A DNA stretch of 64,000 nt. Source: Nonomuraea helvata (GTDB lineage Bacteria > Actinomycetota > Actinomycetes > Streptosporangiales > Streptosporangiaceae). The notes beneath the pieces are model-generated. The model was not told the origin of the DNA. It searched no databases and worked only from the letters and a program-made list of their open reading frames with translations. A program made the translations under genes and the position numbers. Each line of letters starts with the position of its first letter. Position 1 is the stretch's first letter. This document shows positions 62,221 to 64,000 of this stretch, one piece after another. The DNA lies in assembly GCF_039535785.1 (NCBI RefSeq), contig NZ_BAAAXV010000005.1, positions 310,001-374,000 on the forward strand. Reading direction: 5' to 3'.

Positions 62221-64000
62221 CGGACGACCTCGAGGTTGTACGACGCCTGGTAGAGGCGGGTCGCCGCGGACTCGTCTGGAATGCCCGCGGAGTCGAGGGC
62301 TTGCACGTAACGCATGGACTCCTCGTCGAACAGCATGCCGATCCTGGCGCGCAGATCGCTGAGCGCCTTGGCGCCGATGCCCCGCAGGGACTCCGCGCCG
62401 AGCAGGGCGTTGACCAGCCGGTGCGGCACCCCTTCGCCGTTGCTCCCGCTGAACATCGCCACTGTGAAGATCAACGCGAGCGCGTCGGGATCGAACGACA
62501 CCAGTTTCGACACCGACCGCTTGGCCACACCGTCGGTGCGCACCAACTCGCTCAGGTGCTCCTGCCACGACGCGATGGCACGGCCGGTGTGACGTACGAG
62601 ATTGTCGGACGGCCTGTCGAGGCCATCACCGAGCTTGGCGCCCAGCTCGGAGCGGTGCCGCCAGCGCGCGGCCACCTCCTCGGAGGCGCGGTTGGCGGCG
62701 GCGACGATCACCGATTCGAGCCCGGCGCGGATCGCCGCCTTGAACGCCAGCACCCGCTCCGGGGCCTGCTTGGCCGCCCGGCCGCGCTTGCGCAGCTGCA
62801 GCGAGCGCATGAGGTCGCCGGAGCCGGCGAAGTCCTGCCAGCGGGCCAGCACCTCGCCGTGCAGCAGCGAGCCGTTCTTCGACGCCTTGTCGATCTCGCT
62901 GAGCGCGCTGCGGAAGGCCGCCTCCACGTCGCTGCGCAGCTCCGTCCGGAACGCGACCTCGCCCTCGAGGTGTCTGGCCAGCGCGGGTACGCGGGTGCGG
63001 AAGCTGTTGAGCACCCCGTTGAGCGTCTCGCGCACCGCCTGGGCCCTGCGCGCCTCGTCCACCGACAGCTCGGCCAGCCAGAGCCGCAGGTCGGTGACCT
63101 CGCTGTCGGGCAGCCTGCCGTCGGTGACCTTCGACTCACTGATGACGAACCTGTCGATCTCGCCCAGGCCGTACTCGGTCAGCATCCGTACGAAATGCTT
63201 CAGAACGACCTCGGAGGACCTGGGCTGCATCCGCGACAGCACGATCGCGAGGCGGGCGCCGCGCTCCTTGGCCAGTTTCAGCAGGTTCCAGGCGGGGGCG
63301 TCGGCGTAGCGGGCCGCCGTGGTCACGAAGATCCACAGGTCGGCGGCGTCGAGCATGCGGTGGGCGATCTCGTGGTGCTCCTCGACGACCGAGTCGATGT
63401 CCGGGGTGTCGAGCAGCGCGACGCCCTGCGGGAGCTTCTCGGTCGCGACGACGACCACGCTGCCCATTCCGGCCTCGGGGGAGAGCTTGTCGAGACGTTG
63501 GAGGCCGCCGAGCAGCTCTCCCTCCGCGAACCACTCCCGGTCGTCCGGGTGGCAGACCAGGACGGGGACGCCGGTGGTCGGGCGGCGTACGCCGGTGCGT
63601 GAGACGTTCTTCTCGGCCAGCGTGTTGACCAGAGTGGACTTGCCCGCGCCGGTGGAGCCCGCGATCACGATGAGGGCGGGGGCGGTGCTGGTCCTGACCC
63701 GCGGCAGCACGTAGTCCTCGAGCTGGGCCAGGAGTTCGGCTCGCGCCTGCCTGGCCTCCTCGACGCCGGGCAGGTCGAGGCCGAAGCGCAGCTCGGCGAC
63801 GGTGTCCCTGAGCGTGTCGAGCGCCGCCATCAGCGCCTCGGCGGCCTCGGGCGGCAGCTCCTCCCGGCGCTGCTGCCCCACCTGGGGCTCGGCGTCCGCG
63901 GCTTGCGCCTGCTCGTCCTCCGGCGCCGCGGCTTGCGCCTGCTCGTCGTCCGGTGCCGCGGCTTGGGTCTCCTCGGCGGGCTGCTCTTCGGTGCTCGGCT
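62217..64000 (-). CDS. dynA: Dynamin-like GTPase without membrane helices (DynA-type), 5' end outside window
   Basis: Visible ~594 residues; the frame stays open to the window edge, with no stop and no good start. GTPase: AGSTGAGKSTLVNTL (P-loop), NVSRTGVRRPTTGVPVL, LLDTPDIDSV, then helical stalk (AVRETLNGVLNSFRTRV) and SGSNGEGVPHRLVNALLG. A GTG (63881) lacks a ribosome binding site. Upstream, in-frame codons form an acidic low-complexity tail (PEDEQAQAA repeats) that probably belongs to the protein. Coupled to dynB. Confidence 0.78.
   Translation of the reverse strand, partial: PSTEEQPAEETQAAAPDDEQAQAAAPEDEQAQAADAEPQVGQQRREELPPEAAEALMAALDTLRDTVAELRFGLDLPGVEEARQARAELLAQLEDYVLPRVRTSTAPALIVIAGSTGAGKSTLVNTLAEKNVSRTGVRRPTTGVPVLVCHPDDREWFAEGELLGGLQRLDKLSPEAGMGSVVVVATEKLPQGVALLDTPDIDSVVEEHHEIAHRMLDAADLWIFVTTAARYADAPAWNLLKLAKERGARLAIVLSRMQPRSSEVVLKHFVRMLTEYGLGEIDRFVISESKVTDGRLPDSEVTDLRLWLAELSVDEARRAQAVRETLNGVLNSFRTRVPALARHLEGEVAFRTELRSDVEAAFRSALSEIDKASKNGSLLHGEVLARWQDFAGSGDLMRSLQLRKRGRAAKQAPERVLAFKAAIRAGLESVIVAAANRASEEVAARWRHRSELGAKLGDGLDRPSDNLVRHTGRAIASWQEHLSELVRTDGVAKRSVSKLVSFDPDALALIFTVAMFSGSNGEGVPHRLVNALLGAESLRGIGAKALSDLRARIGMLFDEESMRYVQALDSAGIPDESAATRLYQASYNLEVVR
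63901..64000. repeat. 30-bp tandem repeats at the 5' end of dynA
   Basis: GCTTGCGCCTGCTCGTC starts units at 63901 and 63931, with a third diverged one (GCTTGGGTCTCCTCGG) at 63961. In frame they code for 10-residue acidic/Gln-Ala repeats, as in the SSB tail. Confidence 0.8.

Overview
The window is about 71-72% GC, with dense genes, many GTG and TTG starts and strong third-position GC. It carries mycothiol-, F420- and actinomycete-type genes: a DUF664 DinB protein, an Rv2466c-like DsbA protein, an LLM-class F420 oxidoreductase, bL37, a Rip1-type site-2 protease, an Eis-like acetyltransferase, WYL and GGDEF proteins and dynamin-like sporulation GTPases. It is a chromosomal segment of a filamentous actinomycete, most likely Streptosporangiaceae (Nonomuraea-like). 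The family-level placement is inference from gene content and composition. Most of it is core chromosome.

Left part (1-6.5 kb): a DUF664 protein; a secreted coiled-coil LAS-type peptidase preceded by a c-di-AMP (ydaO-type) riboswitch; a coupled DeoR regulator-galT pair; an unlisted-size 25-residue ribosomal protein gene (bL37); a P-loop-less uridine-kinase-like protein; a hydrolase; a methyltransferase; and an aminoglycoside-phosphotransferase-fold kinase. From 6.5 to 9.7 kb lies the most disturbed stretch: a monooxygenase-type gene, a frameshifted integrase relic against tRNA-Gly(TCC), tRNA-Pro(TGG), a lone hypothetical gene enclosed by a second degenerate copy of the tRNA-Pro 3' end, and a decayed ABC exporter.

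Middle part (9.7-45 kb): envelope proteolysis and signalling (Rip1-type protease, SpoIIE-type phosphatase, Ser/Thr kinase), an Eis-like acetyltransferase, rpiB, peptide deformylase, SDR, aldehyde dehydrogenase, pepN, a NERD membrane protein, ilvD, WYL, penicilloyl-type hydrolases, HNH nuclease, prolyl oligopeptidase, purU, a Pit phosphate transporter with its DUF47 partner, an F420 oxidoreductase divergent from an ArsR regulator, NUDIX and MBL hydrolases. Several TetR/ArsR/DeoR genes have clear inverted or direct repeats in front of them that look like their operators.

At 43.4-49.4 kb is the best candidate for an undescribed system. A 24-codon basic peptide gene is translationally coupled (GTGA overlap) to a large TPR protein with a degenerate STAND-like N-terminus. 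Its ribosome binding site is matched by a perfect 9-bp inverted repeat upstream. It follows an EamA transporter with an odd cysteine-containing C-terminal extension. Next to these sit a GNAT gene coupled to an HTH/TPR regulator and a small divergent acidic protein typical of such regulators.

Right part (49.8-64 kb): MscS channel, truncated haemoglobin O and a GH13 glucosidase in a tight run; MFS and EamA transporters; a hotdog thioesterase; ettA; a membrane diguanylate cyclase with an intact inhibitory site; an SSB paralogue; and a coupled pair of dynamin-like GTPases (dynB and the incomplete dynA). Tandem repeats with a period of about 30 bp recur in four separate tracts from 57.4 kb to the window end, both between and inside these genes.
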